A stretch of DNA of 47,337 nt from Methanolobus sp. (GCA_030154025.1 JASKKT010000014.1:1-47337); one strand, 5' to 3'; positions 18,319-27,987 are shown, counted from the first letter of the stretch. Program-made: numbers and translations. The notes: generated by a model not told the origin, from the sequence alone.

Positions 18319-18744
18319 ATGAAGGAAGAAGTGGTCCGGGTAGTATGCAGGGATAACGGTGAGCTTGTCTGCAAGAATGTCAGAGCAGCACCCTACGAAT
18401 TCACAGTTGCCACGCGTGCCAGGTGGGAAATGGTCATCTGCGATGAGGATACAGACATCCGTGCAGGGGAATTCAAAAGAGTGAATGTCAGGGAAATATA
18501 CCTGGAGCCGGATACGGTGGCCATGCCCTGTACTTTTACACATCATGCATTCGTTTCTCTTATCAAGGTTGGTACAAAGGGCGGTGCAAAGCCAGTTGAC
18601 AATGAGCGTGTGATCAGCCACGCATACGTCCTGGGCCAGGAGACAGGGCAGGTAAAGAAGGGCGACCTGCTGGCAGTGCTCAACATATTCCCGATAATGT
18701 TCACCCGTGAGGCTATGACACCCCGGGAAGTACATGAGGCTTAA
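18319..18744 (+). CDS. Conserved archaeal protein, possibly DUF22 family
   Basis: A 141-residue soluble protein. The sequence TRARWEMVICDEDTDIRAGEFKRV and the later YVLGQETGQVKKGDLLAVLNIFPIMF look to me like the archaeal DUF22 family, an assignment from memory and not secure. Function is unknown. The start has a near-perfect ribosome site GGTGATC 2-8 nt upstream, and TATA box CTTATTTATACATA lies at 18278-18291. The short inverted repeat CATGA-TTAT-TCATG at 18250-18263 lies just upstream of the TATA box and could bind a regulator. The next gene follows after 13 nt. Confidence 0.75.
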   Translation: MKEEVVRVVCRDNGELVCKNVRAAPYEFTVATRARWEMVICDEDTDIRAGEFKRVNVREIYLEPDTVAMPCTFTHHAFVSLIKVGTKGGAKPVDNERVISHAYVLGQETGQVKKGDLLAVLNIFPIMFTREAMTPREVHEA

Positions 18745-18757
18745 GGAGTTATGACCT

Positions 18758-19264
18758 ATGGACACATGTCTGATATGTGGCAACCAGCAGGACACCCGGC
18801 ATTATGAAGGTTACAATATATGCACCACATGCGCCGACCTTATGGAAGATATCATGGGAGAGTACTTTGTACGGACCATATGGAGAAGCGAGCCAAAGGC
18901 CCACGAGGGCTATCTTAAGTACCTTGACCGGACGACCAGGTATATTTCAGACTATAAGAAGCTCACACAGAAGTCAGGCCAGCACACAACGCGTGTGAGC
19001 GAGAAGGTCTCAAATGCCATACAGAACGGCTCCGGCAACTCTCCAAAGCAACGATATTTCGAGCATATGCAGAAGGTCCTTGACTGGCTTGCCAGAACAC
19101 CCGAGTTCTATCATTATTACTTCAAGGAATACTATGTATGTCCCACATGTAGCTCTTCCATATTCGAGAAGTACGCTCAGCACAATCTGGGCGAGTGGCT
19201 TGTGGTTTCCTGTTCTAACTGTGATACGGTCATTAAGAAATACTATTCACCGAAACAGGTCTGA
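18758..19264 (+). CDS. Zinc-ribbon protein of unknown function
   Basis: A 168-residue protein with two Cys pairs at the N-terminus (CLICG at 4-8, CTTC at 22-25) and two near the C-terminus (CPTC and CSNC). Each end can form a zinc ribbon, and the middle is helical and charged. I do not recognise the family. It follows the 18319 gene by 13 nt and is probably cotranscribed with it. Confidence 0.8.
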   Translation: MDTCLICGNQQDTRHYEGYNICTTCADLMEDIMGEYFVRTIWRSEPKAHEGYLKYLDRTTRYISDYKKLTQKSGQHTTRVSEKVSNAIQNGSGNSPKQRYFEHMQKVLDWLARTPEFYHYYFKEYYVCPTCSSSIFEKYAQHNLGEWLVVSCSNCDTVIKKYYSPKQV

Positions 19265-19621
19265 GACGGCTCCGGCTGAACACTTTTGAGGCGGAAGGCC
19301 TTATCCCTTCCGTCAATCAGATTTCCCTTGCCACCCATAGTTTCTGCCACGTTATCATATTCTTTAATATGCAAAGTGATGTCTTTGTGCAGAAAGGCTT
19401 CCTTTTTCCAGAGTGCTGATATTGAATCACTGGAACCTGAATTGCCACAATTTAAATATGATGAATTATTATCAAGTAGTAGTCAATTCGCTCTATTGAA
19501 AAATATATCAAAAGATATGTTTTATTCCATAAAGTTGTGAACGCGCGTATATGAAAAAAATCACACGGAAGGTGTTTTATATCTATAATTTATCTACGTT
19601 ATAACTATCAGGAGAATCGTT
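19265..19621 (+). promoter_or_regulatory. Intergenic region and fpo operon promoter
   Basis: No convincing gene in these 357 nt; an 84-codon open frame has no ribosome site and no protein-like composition. Near the left end CGGAAGG (19292-19298) pairs with CCTTCCG (19306-19312), a possible terminator for the preceding gene but without a T tract. At the right end TTTTATATCTATAATTTATC (19575-19594) contains the likely TATA box for fpo. CAGGAGAA lies 6 nt before the fpoA start. The long AT-rich stretch 19440-19530 is unexplained. Confidence 0.6.
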
Positions 19622-20011
19622 ATGTCAGGAATAATCGATATAAGTAACATTATATACAGTTACATACCGGTTGCAATCATCCTTGTTGTGGCACTTTTGA
19701 TGCCTCCTCTGACCATGTTCCTTGTCAAGACATTAAGCCCAAGGAGCAGAGGGGTTTCAAAATACGACACCTACGAGGCTGGTTCCGTTCCTATCGGAGA
19801 TGCAAGGATACAGTTCAATGTCGAATATTATCTTTATGCCATTGCTTTTGTGCTATTTGATATAGAAGTACTGTTCCTCTATCCGTGGGCCATGATATTC
19901 CAGGGTCACGGGATCACTGAGATAGCAACCGTTGAAATGCTGGTCTTTATCTTCGTTGTATTGTTTGGTTACGTGTACCTGTTAAAGAAGGAGGCTCTTA
20001 AGTGGCAGTAG
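19622..20011 (+). CDS. fpoA: F420H2 dehydrogenase subunit FpoA
   Basis: A 129-residue membrane protein of the NuoA family with three transmembrane helices (about 10-32, 70-92, 100-120). The loop KYDTYEAGSVPIGDARIQFNVEYYLYAIAFVLFDIEVLFLYPWA contains the conserved acidic residues that line the quinone-channel region in complex I. Here the acceptor is methanophenazine. It is the first gene of the fpo operon, overlapping fpoB by 10 nt. Confidence 0.97.
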   Translation: MSGIIDISNIIYSYIPVAIILVVALLMPPLTMFLVKTLSPRSRGVSKYDTYEAGSVPIGDARIQFNVEYYLYAIAFVLFDIEVLFLYPWAMIFQGHGITEIATVEMLVFIFVVLFGYVYLLKKEALKWQ

Positions 20012-20529
20012 AGCAAACTGATTATGAAGAGATCCCTGGCGTCATAATGACCGACAGCAATGCTATCAGTGACTTCCTGAAAAGGACAAAGGTCCAGGAT
20101 GTTCTCAACTGGGGCAGAAAGAACTCGCTGTGGTTCACTGTGAACGCAATGGGATGCTGCGGTGTGGAACTGCTTTCCACCGGTATGGCACACTATGATA
20201 CAGACCGCTTCGGGATCATCCCCAGGAACTCTCCCAGGCATGCGGACGTGCTTATCATCAGCGGGTATGTTACCAAGAAGTACCTGCCTGCATTGAAGAG
20301 GATCTGGGAACAGATGCCTTCACCAAAGTGGGTCATAGCCTTCGGCGACTGTGCGATCAGCGGCGGCCCTTTCTACGAATCCTACAGCACCCACCAGAAT
20401 GTGGATGAGATCTTCCCTGTGGATGTTTTTGTCCCGGGATGTCCTCCAAGGTGTGAAGCACTTATCCAGGGATTCTTTGAGCTGCAGAAAAAGATCGAAG
20501 CTAAACAGGATAGGGGTACGGAGTATTGA
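20002..20529 (+). CDS. fpoB: F420H2 dehydrogenase subunit FpoB
   Basis: A 175-residue NuoB homologue carrying the terminal [4Fe-4S] cluster (N2 equivalent). Ligands are visible as the paired Cys in AMGCCGVELLST, the Cys in FGDCAISGGPFYES and the Cys pair in PGCPPRCEALIQG. It hands electrons to methanophenazine at the interface with FpoD and FpoH. The start is GTG at 20002, supported by AAGGAGG about 9 nt upstream inside fpoA. Confidence 0.97.
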   Translation: MAVEQTDYEEIPGVIMTDSNAISDFLKRTKVQDVLNWGRKNSLWFTVNAMGCCGVELLSTGMAHYDTDRFGIIPRNSPRHADVLIISGYVTKKYLPALKRIWEQMPSPKWVIAFGDCAISGGPFYESYSTHQNVDEIFPVDVFVPGCPPRCEALIQGFFELQKKIEAKQDRGTEY

Positions 20530-20539
20530 GGTGACTTAA

Positions 20540-21016
20540 ATGGATGCTAATACTATGATAGATTCACTTTCCACCCAGTTCCCGGATGCAGTTTATGATA
20601 CGAAGGTAGAATCCAAGATCAGGATCCTTGCAAAAGTGAAGCCAGAGAACGTAAAGGATGTATGTGCGTATCTCAAGGAAAACCTGTCCTTCGGGCACCT
20701 GTGCTGTGAGTTCGGTGTTGATTATCCGGGCAGGAACGAGATAGAAGTCGTGTACGTTATCGGTTCATACGAACACCCGGTAGTACTCACCCTGAAAGCT
20801 CTCCTTCCAAGGGACAATCCCGAGATCGAGTCTGTTGTATCGGTATACTGGAACGCTAACTGGTATGAGAGAGAGACATACGAACTGCTTGGTGTGAAAT
20901 ACCTTAACCATCCGGAACTGCGACCGCTTGTTCTCCCGGAAGATATGCTCGGGGAATGGCCTCTCAGGAAGGACTACAAAGGCTTCCCCAACAAGACCGC
21001 TAAAAACCTAGTGTGA
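20540..21016 (+). CDS. fpoC: F420H2 dehydrogenase subunit FpoC
   Basis: A 158-residue NuoC-type subunit of the connecting module. The family stretch SVVSVYWNANWYERETYELLGVKYLNHPELRPLVLPEDM is complete, with Asp/Glu-rich contacts near the end. The gene is separate from fpoD, unlike the fused nuoCD of some bacteria. It starts 10 nt after fpoB and ends 9 nt before fpoD. Confidence 0.96.
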   Translation: MDANTMIDSLSTQFPDAVYDTKVESKIRILAKVKPENVKDVCAYLKENLSFGHLCCEFGVDYPGRNEIEVVYVIGSYEHPVVLTLKALLPRDNPEIESVVSVYWNANWYERETYELLGVKYLNHPELRPLVLPEDMLGEWPLRKDYKGFPNKTAKNLV

Positions 21017-21025
21017 GGATTTATT

Positions 21026-22153
21026 ATGCTGGACGAAAAAGTCGGACCTTCTGAAATGATAGTGCACCTCGGACCACAGCACCCCATGATGCCGGGACCT
21101 TTCAGGCTGAATGCAAAACTGAGGGGTGAGACAGTTGTGGACTCCGAAGTGGAGATGGGGTGGCTCCATAAAGGGATCGAGAAGATACTTGAGAACAAGA
21201 CATACCTCCAGGGTATAACCATCGTGGACAGGATATGCTACCTTGCAGCGCTGACCAACGAGGAGGCGTACGTGGGCTGTGTTGAGAAACTCGCGGGCAT
21301 AGAAGTGCCTGAGAGGGCCCAGTACATCCGTGTGATAATGGAAGAGCTTTCCAGGATACAGAGCCACCTGCTGGGTATGGGTGAATACGCGTCCTTCCTA
21401 GGCTTTGTTAGTATGTTCATGTACACCATCAGGGACAGAGAAGATGTGATGACCCTCATGGACTCGGTCACAGGGGCACGTATCACACACAGCTTCCTGC
21501 GCTTTGGCGGTGTGAAGGATGACCTGCCGGAGAACTTCAAGGATGACGTGAAGTACGTATTCGGTAACCTGAGAAAAGCCATTGATTCCTATGAGGAGAT
21601 GTACAGTTCTGACGAGATCTACAGATCCAGGACCCAGGGCATCGGCGTACTGACTGCTGAGGTGGCAAAGGACATTGGTGTTTCCGGGCCGCCTCTGAGG
21701 GCAACCGGGGTTGCTTTCGATATCCGCCGGGATGAACCGTACCTAGTCTATCCTGACCTGGACTTCAAGGTCTGCACCCGCAAAGAGGGCGACGTGTACG
21801 CAAGAGTGCAGGTTCGCCTTGACGAGATGCGCGAAAGCATGTATATTATCGAGCAGTGTCTGGACCAGATACCGCAGGGACCTCTGTTTCCCGAGGGAAC
21901 ACCCTATGGACGCAGGACACCTGTCATGAGAGTGCCTGCAGGAGAGGTGTTCCACCGCGTAGAGGACCCAAGGGGTGAAATGGGCTTCTATATGGTATCC
22001 GATGGTTCTGACAAGCCTTACCGTGTGAAGATCAGAGGTCCGGTATATCCTACATTGCAGGGATTGCCTCCACTCCTTAAGGGAGTGAGGGTTGCTGACA
22101 TCGTGGCAATTGCCGGAAGCATGGATACATGTACCAGTGAGGTTGACAGGTGA
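21026..22153 (+). CDS. fpoD: F420H2 dehydrogenase subunit FpoD
   Basis: A 375-residue NuoD homologue. LGPQHPMMPGPFRL near residue 12 is the conserved loop with the His that contacts the quinone or methanophenazine head. RIQSHLLGMGEYASFLGF and the C-terminal DIVAIAGSMDTCTSEVDR also match the family. The Cys ligands of the ancestral NiFe site are absent, as in all complex I relatives. It is soluble and pairs with FpoB and FpoI in the connecting module. Confidence 0.97.
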   Translation: MLDEKVGPSEMIVHLGPQHPMMPGPFRLNAKLRGETVVDSEVEMGWLHKGIEKILENKTYLQGITIVDRICYLAALTNEEAYVGCVEKLAGIEVPERAQYIRVIMEELSRIQSHLLGMGEYASFLGFVSMFMYTIRDREDVMTLMDSVTGARITHSFLRFGGVKDDLPENFKDDVKYVFGNLRKAIDSYEEMYSSDEIYRSRTQGIGVLTAEVAKDIGVSGPPLRATGVAFDIRRDEPYLVYPDLDFKVCTRKEGDVYARVQVRLDEMRESMYIIEQCLDQIPQGPLFPEGTPYGRRTPVMRVPAGEVFHRVEDPRGEMGFYMVSDGSDKPYRVKIRGPVYPTLQGLPPLLKGVRVADIVAIAGSMDTCTSEVDR

Positions 22154-22157
22154 TAAT

Positions 22158-23183
22158 ATGGAATTACCGGAAATCCTATTCAATCCTCTTGTAAGAGGTA
22201 TCCTTGGCCTGTGCCTGATGGGTGGCATTTTCCTTGGTGCGATGGCAGCCGTATGGTTCGAACGTAAGCTTTCTGCCGATATCCAGCAGAGATACGGTCC
22301 GATGAGGACAGGTCCCCACGGACTGCTCCAGCTGGTGGCAGATGCGATCAAGCTGTCCACGAAAGAGGATATCATACCCAGGAACGCTGACCGCTTACTG
22401 TTCGTTGCAGCACCTATCATGATGATGGGCTCAGTTTTCCTTATGCTTGTTGCTATTCCTTTTGGTGCCATTATAATCAACGGCAATACTTATCCGATAG
22501 CCGCCACTGATATGGATATCAGTATACTCTATATAGAGGCGGTGTCAGCTATCTCCATCATAGGAATATTCATGGTGGCATACAGTTCCAATAACAAGTA
22601 TTCTCTTCTTGGTGCCTTCAGGAACTTTGCACGTATGATCGGATACGAGGTTCCCCTTGGACTTACAATTGTCAGTGTTGCCATCATGGCAGGTTCACTT
22701 AATATCGTAGAGATAGCACAGGCTCAGAACCCCCTGTGGTTCATTTTCAAGCAGCCCATCGGATTTATCGTGTTCTTCATTGCACTTATGGCCGACATGG
22801 GACGTCTCCCCTTCGACCAGAACGAGTCTGAGGAAGAACTTATCGCAGGATGGATCACCGAATATACAGGTATGAGATTCGGTCTCGGTTTCTTCGCGGA
22901 ATACATCCACCTTATCCTGGGTTCAATGCTTGTTGTGCTGCTATTCCTTGGCGGCTGGAACCTGCCTGCGGTGCTGACATCCAACAATATACTTGGAATA
23001 ATCCTGCCGACAGTCTTCTTCCTGCTGAAGGTAGTCCTGGTGATACTGTTCATTATCATGCTCAGGTGGGCTGTCCCGAGGTTCAGGATCGACCAGGTAG
23101 TAGACATCAGCTGGAAAAAGCTTCTCCCCTTGGCCCTTCTTAACCTTGGATGGGTAATTGCACTGGGTCTGCTGGGAGTGTGA
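22158..23183 (+). CDS. fpoH: F420H2 dehydrogenase subunit FpoH
   Basis: A 341-residue NuoH homologue with about eight transmembrane helices. WFERKLSADIQQRYGPMRTGPHGLLQLVADAIKL (about 30-65) is the conserved cytoplasmic loop region. RLPFDQNESEEELIAGWITEYTGMRFGLGFFAEY (about 215-250) is the conserved acidic loop at the methanophenazine entry. The ATG at 22158, 4 nt after the fpoD stop, is used; a longer frame reaching into fpoD is not needed. It anchors the connecting module to the membrane. Confidence 0.97.
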   Translation: MELPEILFNPLVRGILGLCLMGGIFLGAMAAVWFERKLSADIQQRYGPMRTGPHGLLQLVADAIKLSTKEDIIPRNADRLLFVAAPIMMMGSVFLMLVAIPFGAIIINGNTYPIAATDMDISILYIEAVSAISIIGIFMVAYSSNNKYSLLGAFRNFARMIGYEVPLGLTIVSVAIMAGSLNIVEIAQAQNPLWFIFKQPIGFIVFFIALMADMGRLPFDQNESEEELIAGWITEYTGMRFGLGFFAEYIHLILGSMLVVLLFLGGWNLPAVLTSNNILGIILPTVFFLLKVVLVILFIIMLRWAVPRFRIDQVVDISWKKLLPLALLNLGWVIALGLLGV

Positions 23184-23189
23184 TAAAAA

Positions 23190-23633
23190 ATGGTTATCAA
23201 GAATGTAATAAGAGCTGTCAAGAACATCTATTTCGGCCCCTCGGTAACCAGGATGTGTCCAGAGGTGCCCACAAAGCTCTCGGACAGGTTCAGAGGGCTG
23301 CAGAAGCTTGATAAGAGCAAATGTATCGGCTGCGGGATATGTGCCAACACATGCCCTAACAATGCTATAAAGATAGTGAAGGCCAGGGTCAGTCCCACCA
23401 GCGACAAGAAGAGATGGTTCCCTTCAATAGATATCGGCCACTGCCTTTTCTGTGGCCTGTGTATAGACCAGTGTCCCCAGGGGGCTTTGGACAACACCAA
23501 GGTCTACCTGACAGGTATAATCCGCTACGACCACTGCGACCTCCTCTTTACGCCTGATATGCTGGCAAGAGAGGTTGACATCCGTGCTGAGAAAGAGGCA
23601 GGCAAGGAGGTGAGCAGATGGACACCTCAATAG
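23190..23633 (+). CDS. fpoI: F420H2 dehydrogenase subunit FpoI
   Basis: A 147-residue NuoI-type ferredoxin subunit. Two cluster motifs, CIGCGICANTCP and CLFCGLCIDQCP, bind the [4Fe-4S] centres that carry electrons from the F420-oxidising subunit FpoF to FpoB. FpoF is normally encoded elsewhere in these genomes and is not in this window. The gene overlaps fpoJ by 16 nt. Confidence 0.97.
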   Translation: MVIKNVIRAVKNIYFGPSVTRMCPEVPTKLSDRFRGLQKLDKSKCIGCGICANTCPNNAIKIVKARVSPTSDKKRWFPSIDIGHCLFCGLCIDQCPQGALDNTKVYLTGIIRYDHCDLLFTPDMLAREVDIRAEKEAGKEVSRWTPQ

Positions 23634-23896
23634 GCACAATACTGCATCTGGCTGTCTTTACGATCATGGCCCTTGCAGCCATCATGTTCGCGCTGTTCGT
23701 GGTAACGGCAAAGGATGTTGTCAGGGCAGCACTGTCACTGGTATTCACAATGTTCGTAGTCGCAGGCCTCTACGTCCTGCTGAACGCACAGTTCCTGGGT
23801 GTTGTCCAGGTACTGGTTTACATAGGAGCTATCGGAGTACTGATACTGTTCGCCGTCATGCTCACGAAAAAGGAGTTTGGTTCAGATGCTGAATAA
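23618..23896 (+). CDS. fpoJ: F420H2 dehydrogenase subunit FpoJ, N-terminal part
   Basis: A 92-residue membrane protein equal to the first half of NuoJ, with three helices at about 8-30, 35-55 and 60-82. The last, VQVLVYIGAIGVLILFAVMLTK, contains the conserved pi-bulge-type region of the family. NuoJ is encoded here as two overlapping genes; a two-gene fpoJ is also known in Methanosarcina. Confidence 0.93.
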   Translation: MDTSIGTILHLAVFTIMALAAIMFALFVVTAKDVVRAALSLVFTMFVVAGLYVLLNAQFLGVVQVLVYIGAIGVLILFAVMLTKKEFGSDAE

Positions 23897-24188
23897 ACAG
23901 TTTACCATAATGCAGATCATCACCTCTGTATACAGGTTTTTCAGGCCGCGTATAGTGGGAATGGTCATTGCGCTTCTGTTCCTGGCTATTGTCCTGGTAT
24001 CGGTCATCGGGACCAGCTGGCCTGCAATCGACCAGTTGCCACAGAACCTTGATGACCAGAGTAACATCAAGGGCATCGGGCTTCTGATATTCACTGAGTT
24101 CGTAGTGCCTTTCGAGCTACTCTCCATCGTGCTGCTCTCAGCAATGGTGGGCGCTATCTACATCGCAAAAGGGGAGGCAGGCAGATGA
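23886..24188 (+). CDS. fpoJ: F420H2 dehydrogenase subunit FpoJ, C-terminal part
   Basis: A 100-residue membrane protein equal to the second half of NuoJ, with one helix at about 20-40 and one at about 72-92 separated by a periplasmic loop. The ATG at 23886 overlaps the first fpoJ gene by 11 nt; AAGGAG about 10 nt upstream supports it over a TTG at 23877. The two reading frames differ, so the two parts cannot be one protein without a frameshift. Confidence 0.9.
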   Translation: MLNKQFTIMQIITSVYRFFRPRIVGMVIALLFLAIVLVSVIGTSWPAIDQLPQNLDDQSNIKGIGLLIFTEFVVPFELLSIVLLSAMVGAIYIAKGEAGR

Positions 24189-24487
24189 TACCTGTTGAAC
24201 TTTATATAGGACTTGCTGCTGTCATATTCGCAATAGGCCTTTTTGGCTTCATGACACAGCGCAACGGAGTCAGGATGCTTATGTGCGTGGAGCTTATGTT
24301 GAACTCCGCAAACATCAACCTTGTTGCCTTCTCAAGCTACCATGGGAACCTTACAGGACAGGTATTCACCCTGTACGTTATCGCACTGGCTGCTGCAGAG
24401 GCTGCAATCGGGTTTGCCATACTGATGTCCATCTTCAGGATGAAGGACATGATCGATCTTGATAAAATAAATGTACTGAGGTGGTAA
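24185..24487 (+). CDS. fpoK: F420H2 dehydrogenase subunit FpoK
   Basis: A 100-residue NuoK homologue with three transmembrane helices. [19 protein letters not shown] (about 35-53) contains the conserved membrane Glu used in proton translocation, and [19 protein letters not shown] (about 70-88) carries the second. It overlaps the previous gene by 4 nt (ATGA). Confidence 0.96.
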   Translation: MIPVELYIGLAAVIFAIGLFGFMTQRNGVRMLMCVELMLNSANINLVAFSSYHGNLTGQVFTLYVIALAAAEAAIGFAILMSIFRMKDMIDLDKINVLRW

Positions 24488-24490
24488 AAA

Positions 24491-26503
24491 ATGGCAATAG
24501 GCGATTATGCGTTCCTAATACCACTCTTACCTGCACTGGCCTTTGTGCTTACATTCTTCCTCGGGAAGAAATTGCCAAACGGCGGTGCAATAATACCTAT
24601 TGTAGCAATTGCTACATCGTTCGTTATCTCCCTATTGATCACACTGGGCCTGCTCCAGAATCCCGAACAGGTCATCAACCAGTCAGTCAGCTGGTTTGCA
24701 ATGCTCAACCTGGGAATACTTGTGGACCCGCTCGCTGCAGTGATGCTGACAATGGTGTCATTCGTAAGCCTGCTGATCCACATCTACTCCACAGGCTACA
24801 TGTCACATGACAGGGCCCAGTACAGGTACTTTGCAGAGACTTCACTCTTCACTGCTTCAATGCTGAGTCTTATAATCTCGGACAACATACTGCAGCTCTT
24901 TATCTCATGGGAGCTTGTGGGCCTGTGCTCATACCTGCTCATCGGATTCTGGTACCAGAAACCTGCAGCAGCAAGTGCAGCAAAGAAGGCTTTCCTGACC
25001 ACCAGGATCGGTGACGTGATGTTCCTTGCAGGTATCGTTGTACTGTTCGCAGACCTGTTCAGGCTGTATAACGGTGCAATCCCCGATGGTATATTCATAC
25101 TGAAGTTCGATGAGATCTTCAGCCAGATCCCGCAGCTTGCTGCAATGAGCACACCGGTCCTCGGTTTCCAGGTCAACCACCTGACCCTGATAACACTGCT
25201 GTTCTTCGGTGGTGCGGTTGGTAAGTCCGGCCAGTTCCCCCTTCATGTGTGGCTTCCGGATGCAATGGAGGGCCCGACAACGGTCTCCGCTCTCATCCAT
25301 GCAGCAACGATGGTTACAGCCGGTGTCTACCTGGTGGCAAGGACATTCCCGATGTTCATAGCAGCCCCCGATTCACTTATGGTGGTAGCCTACCTTGGTG
25401 CATTCACAGCCATCTTCGCAGCAACGATGGGTATCGTGATGAACGATCTCAAACGTGTGCTTGCATACTCCACCATCAGCCAGCTCGGTTACATGATGCT
25501 GGGACTTGGGGTGGGTGCGGCCATCGGCGCTGAGGCAGTCGGCATCTCAATATTCCATCTCATCAACCACGCATTCTTCAAGGCTCTGCTCTTCCTGTGT
25601 GCAGGCAGTGTGATCCACGCAGTCGGCACCCATGATATGAGGCAGCTGGGAGGTGTTGCAAAAGTAATGCCAATAACGGCAGCCACAATGATCATCGCAG
25701 CCCTGGCCCTTGCAGGTATCGGTATACCGGGCACCTCCATCGGGTTCAGCGGTTTCATCAGCAAGGATGCTATCATAGAGGCAGCATATCTCTTTGGTGA
25801 AAATGGCGGAGGATGGTTCCCTTACGTACTTTCGATTGCAGCAGCCCTGCTGACATCTATCTATATCTTCAGGCTGATCTTCATGACATTCTTCGGCAAG
25901 CCACGTACGGCTTACGGAGGACATGAGTCCCCTGCATCAATGACCATCCCTCTCTCCATACTTGCACTGTTTGCTCTGGCCTTCGGTGCTCTTACAACAG
26001 AGAGATTCAACAAATTTGTCAGTGAGACCTTCGTTAACAACTTCGTGCACATGGACATCCCGGGACTTGCAGAGCTGGGAGGATACCACCTTGCAGCCCA
26101 TGCAGGCCATGAGCCTCTTATCATACTCTGGCTGCCTGTCATCGTAGGAGTTGCAGGCCTGCTCATAGCCTATCTTGTATACGGCATGAGAATAGTAAAC
26201 ATGGATAAGCTGGTCTCAAGGAACAACCCCGTGTACAAGCTTCTCTACAACAGGTACTACCAGAATGCTATCCTCACTAACTTCCTTTCAATAAAGGTTG
26301 TCTACGAGGGTCTTGCGTTTGCAGGTCGTGCCGTTGACAGGGGCTTTGACTGGATAGTGGACTGGATTGGCAACATTTCCCTCGATGCGGGAGATGCCCT
26401 GCGCCAGTTCCAGACGGGCGTTGTGCAGAACTACGCAATGATCGTAATTACAGGAGTAAGCCTCCTGGTAATACTAATAGCAGTTGTCAGGGAGGTACTC
26501 TGA
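24491..26503 (+). CDS. fpoL: F420H2 dehydrogenase subunit FpoL
   Basis: A 670-residue NuoL-type antiporter-like subunit with about 15-16 helices. LFISWELVGLCSYLLIGFWY carries the conserved membrane Glu, and GAVGKSGQFPLHVWLPDAM carries the central Lys of the proton channel. The C-terminal region includes the long amphipathic connecting helix and last anchor. It is one of three proton-pumping subunits of the complex. It ends on the first base of fpoM. Confidence 0.97.
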   Translation: MAIGDYAFLIPLLPALAFVLTFFLGKKLPNGGAIIPIVAIATSFVISLLITLGLLQNPEQVINQSVSWFAMLNLGILVDPLAAVMLTMVSFVSLLIHIYSTGYMSHDRAQYRYFAETSLFTASMLSLIISDNILQLFISWELVGLCSYLLIGFWYQKPAAASAAKKAFLTTRIGDVMFLAGIVVLFADLFRLYNGAIPDGIFILKFDEIFSQIPQLAAMSTPVLGFQVNHLTLITLLFFGGAVGKSGQFPLHVWLPDAMEGPTTVSALIHAATMVTAGVYLVARTFPMFIAAPDSLMVVAYLGAFTAIFAATMGIVMNDLKRVLAYSTISQLGYMMLGLGVGAAIGAEAVGISIFHLINHAFFKALLFLCAGSVIHAVGTHDMRQLGGVAKVMPITAATMIIAALALAGIGIPGTSIGFSGFISKDAIIEAAYLFGENGGGWFPYVLSIAAALLTSIYIFRLIFMTFFGKPRTAYGGHESPASMTIPLSILALFALAFGALTTERFNKFVSETFVNNFVHMDIPGLAELGGYHLAAHAGHEPLIILWLPVIVGVAGLLIAYLVYGMRIVNMDKLVSRNNPVYKLLYNRYYQNAILTNFLSIKVVYEGLAFAGRAVDRGFDWIVDWIGNISLDAGDALRQFQTGVVQNYAMIVITGVSLLVILIAVVREVL

Positions 26504-27984
26504 TGTTATTATCAATGATAGTGCTGATACCTCTGATATTCGCAGTATTGACACTACTCACAAAAACAAGAGCACAGGCAAGGGCGCTTGCACTGGTTTC
26601 CAGTGTGGCAGTCCTGCTGCTCACAATATACACGTACTTCATGTTCGACAGTACGTCAGCCGCAACGCAGTTCGAGGAGATGTACACATGGGTTCCCTCC
26701 CTCGGTATAAGTTACAACCTGGGAATCGACGGGATATCACTTCCATTGATACTTCTCAATGCAATAGTAATACCACTCCTCATTCTGTTCACATGGAATG
26801 ACGAAAAGCATGCACCCAACAGGTTCTACTCACTCATACTGATCACACAGGGTGCCGTACTTGGTGTGTTCTGTGCACTGGACTTCTTCCTGTTCTACGT
26901 GTTCTGGGAACTGACCCTCATACCGCTCTTCTTCATGGTGAGCATGTGGGGCGGTCCGAAGAAGCACTACGCATCCATAAAGTTCTTCATATACACCCAT
27001 GTGGCGTCCCTTGTGATGTTACTGGGTATATTCGGCCTGTATTTTGCAGCCTGGAACAACACCGGAACCCCCAGCCTTAACATACCCTACCTGCTTTCCC
27101 AGTTCCAGTTCATAGGATCCGGAATGACAAGGGATCTCATATTCCTTGCACTGCTGTTCGGTTTCATCGTTAAGCTCCCTGTGTTCCCGTTCCACTCCTG
27201 GCTTCCTGATGCATATACAGAGGCACCTACCGCAGGCAGCGTGCTGTTCGTATTGCTTAAGATCGGAGGATACGGCATATTCAAGATAATGCTCCCGCTG
27301 CTTCCATTCACTGCATCACCCAACCTGATGATCACTATAATGGGAGCTCTCGGTGCGGTCAGTGTTCTCTACGGTGCTTTCCTTGCGCTCGCTCAGCAGG
27401 ACATGAAGAGAATGGTTGCATACTCAAGCCTGAGCCACATGGGTTACGTAACCCTTGGTGCAGCAGGACTTGTGTCACTCTCAGTATCAGGCGCTATGTT
27501 CCAGCAGTTCTCCCACGGACTGATCATGAGCATAATGTTCATGGCATGCGGTGTCATCAATAACGCCACAGGTACCAGGATAATGAACGAGCTTGGAGGC
27601 CTTGCACAGAGGATGCCAAAGCTAGCTGTCATCATGGTGCTGGCGTTCATGGCCTCACTGGGACTTCCGGGACTTACAGGCTTTATTGCCGAGTTCTCCG
27701 TCCTTTCAGGCAGCTTCGTGAACCTGCAGGGTTACGTTGTGATCGCACTGATGGCAATAGTCATAACCGGAGCATATCACCTGTGGGCTCTCCAGAGGTC
27801 AATGTTTGGCGTATACAAAGAAAAACTGGGCAACGTTGTCGATATCAATGGCTACCAGACCTTCGCAATGGGTCTTATTGCCATCCTGATAGTATACTTC
27901 GGACTCAACCCAAGCCCGGTGCTTGATATGATGTTGACGAATTCAGAATATCTGGTCGGCCTTATGGCTGGCATGGGGGTGTAA
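26503..27984 (+). CDS. fpoM: F420H2 dehydrogenase subunit FpoM
   Basis: A 493-residue NuoM-type subunit with about 14 helices. LFYVFWELTLIPLFFMV (about 125-141) contains the conserved Glu, and IVKLPVFPFHSWLPDAYTEA (about 222-241) the channel Lys. MKRMVAYSSLSHMGYVTLG is the conserved antiporter-family loop. It overlaps fpoL by one base (TGATG) and is followed by fpoN after 3 nt. Confidence 0.97.
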   Translation: MLLSMIVLIPLIFAVLTLLTKTRAQARALALVSSVAVLLLTIYTYFMFDSTSAATQFEEMYTWVPSLGISYNLGIDGISLPLILLNAIVIPLLILFTWNDEKHAPNRFYSLILITQGAVLGVFCALDFFLFYVFWELTLIPLFFMVSMWGGPKKHYASIKFFIYTHVASLVMLLGIFGLYFAAWNNTGTPSLNIPYLLSQFQFIGSGMTRDLIFLALLFGFIVKLPVFPFHSWLPDAYTEAPTAGSVLFVLLKIGGYGIFKIMLPLLPFTASPNLMITIMGALGAVSVLYGAFLALAQQDMKRMVAYSSLSHMGYVTLGAAGLVSLSVSGAMFQQFSHGLIMSIMFMACGVINNATGTRIMNELGGLAQRMPKLAVIMVLAFMASLGLPGLTGFIAEFSVLSGSFVNLQGYVVIALMAIVITGAYHLWALQRSMFGVYKEKLGNVVDINGYQTFAMGLIAILIVYFGLNPSPVLDMMLTNSEYLVGLMAGMGV

Positions 27985-27987
27985 GAG

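Noticed and set aside
19286-19540. An 84-codon open frame before the fpo operon.
   Set aside because: No ribosome site, composition unlike a protein, no recognisable family.
23618-24188. fpoJ split as a frameshift mutation.
   Set aside because: Both halves have their own start codons and ribosome sites and overlap by 11 nt; the two-gene arrangement is also known in Methanosarcina.
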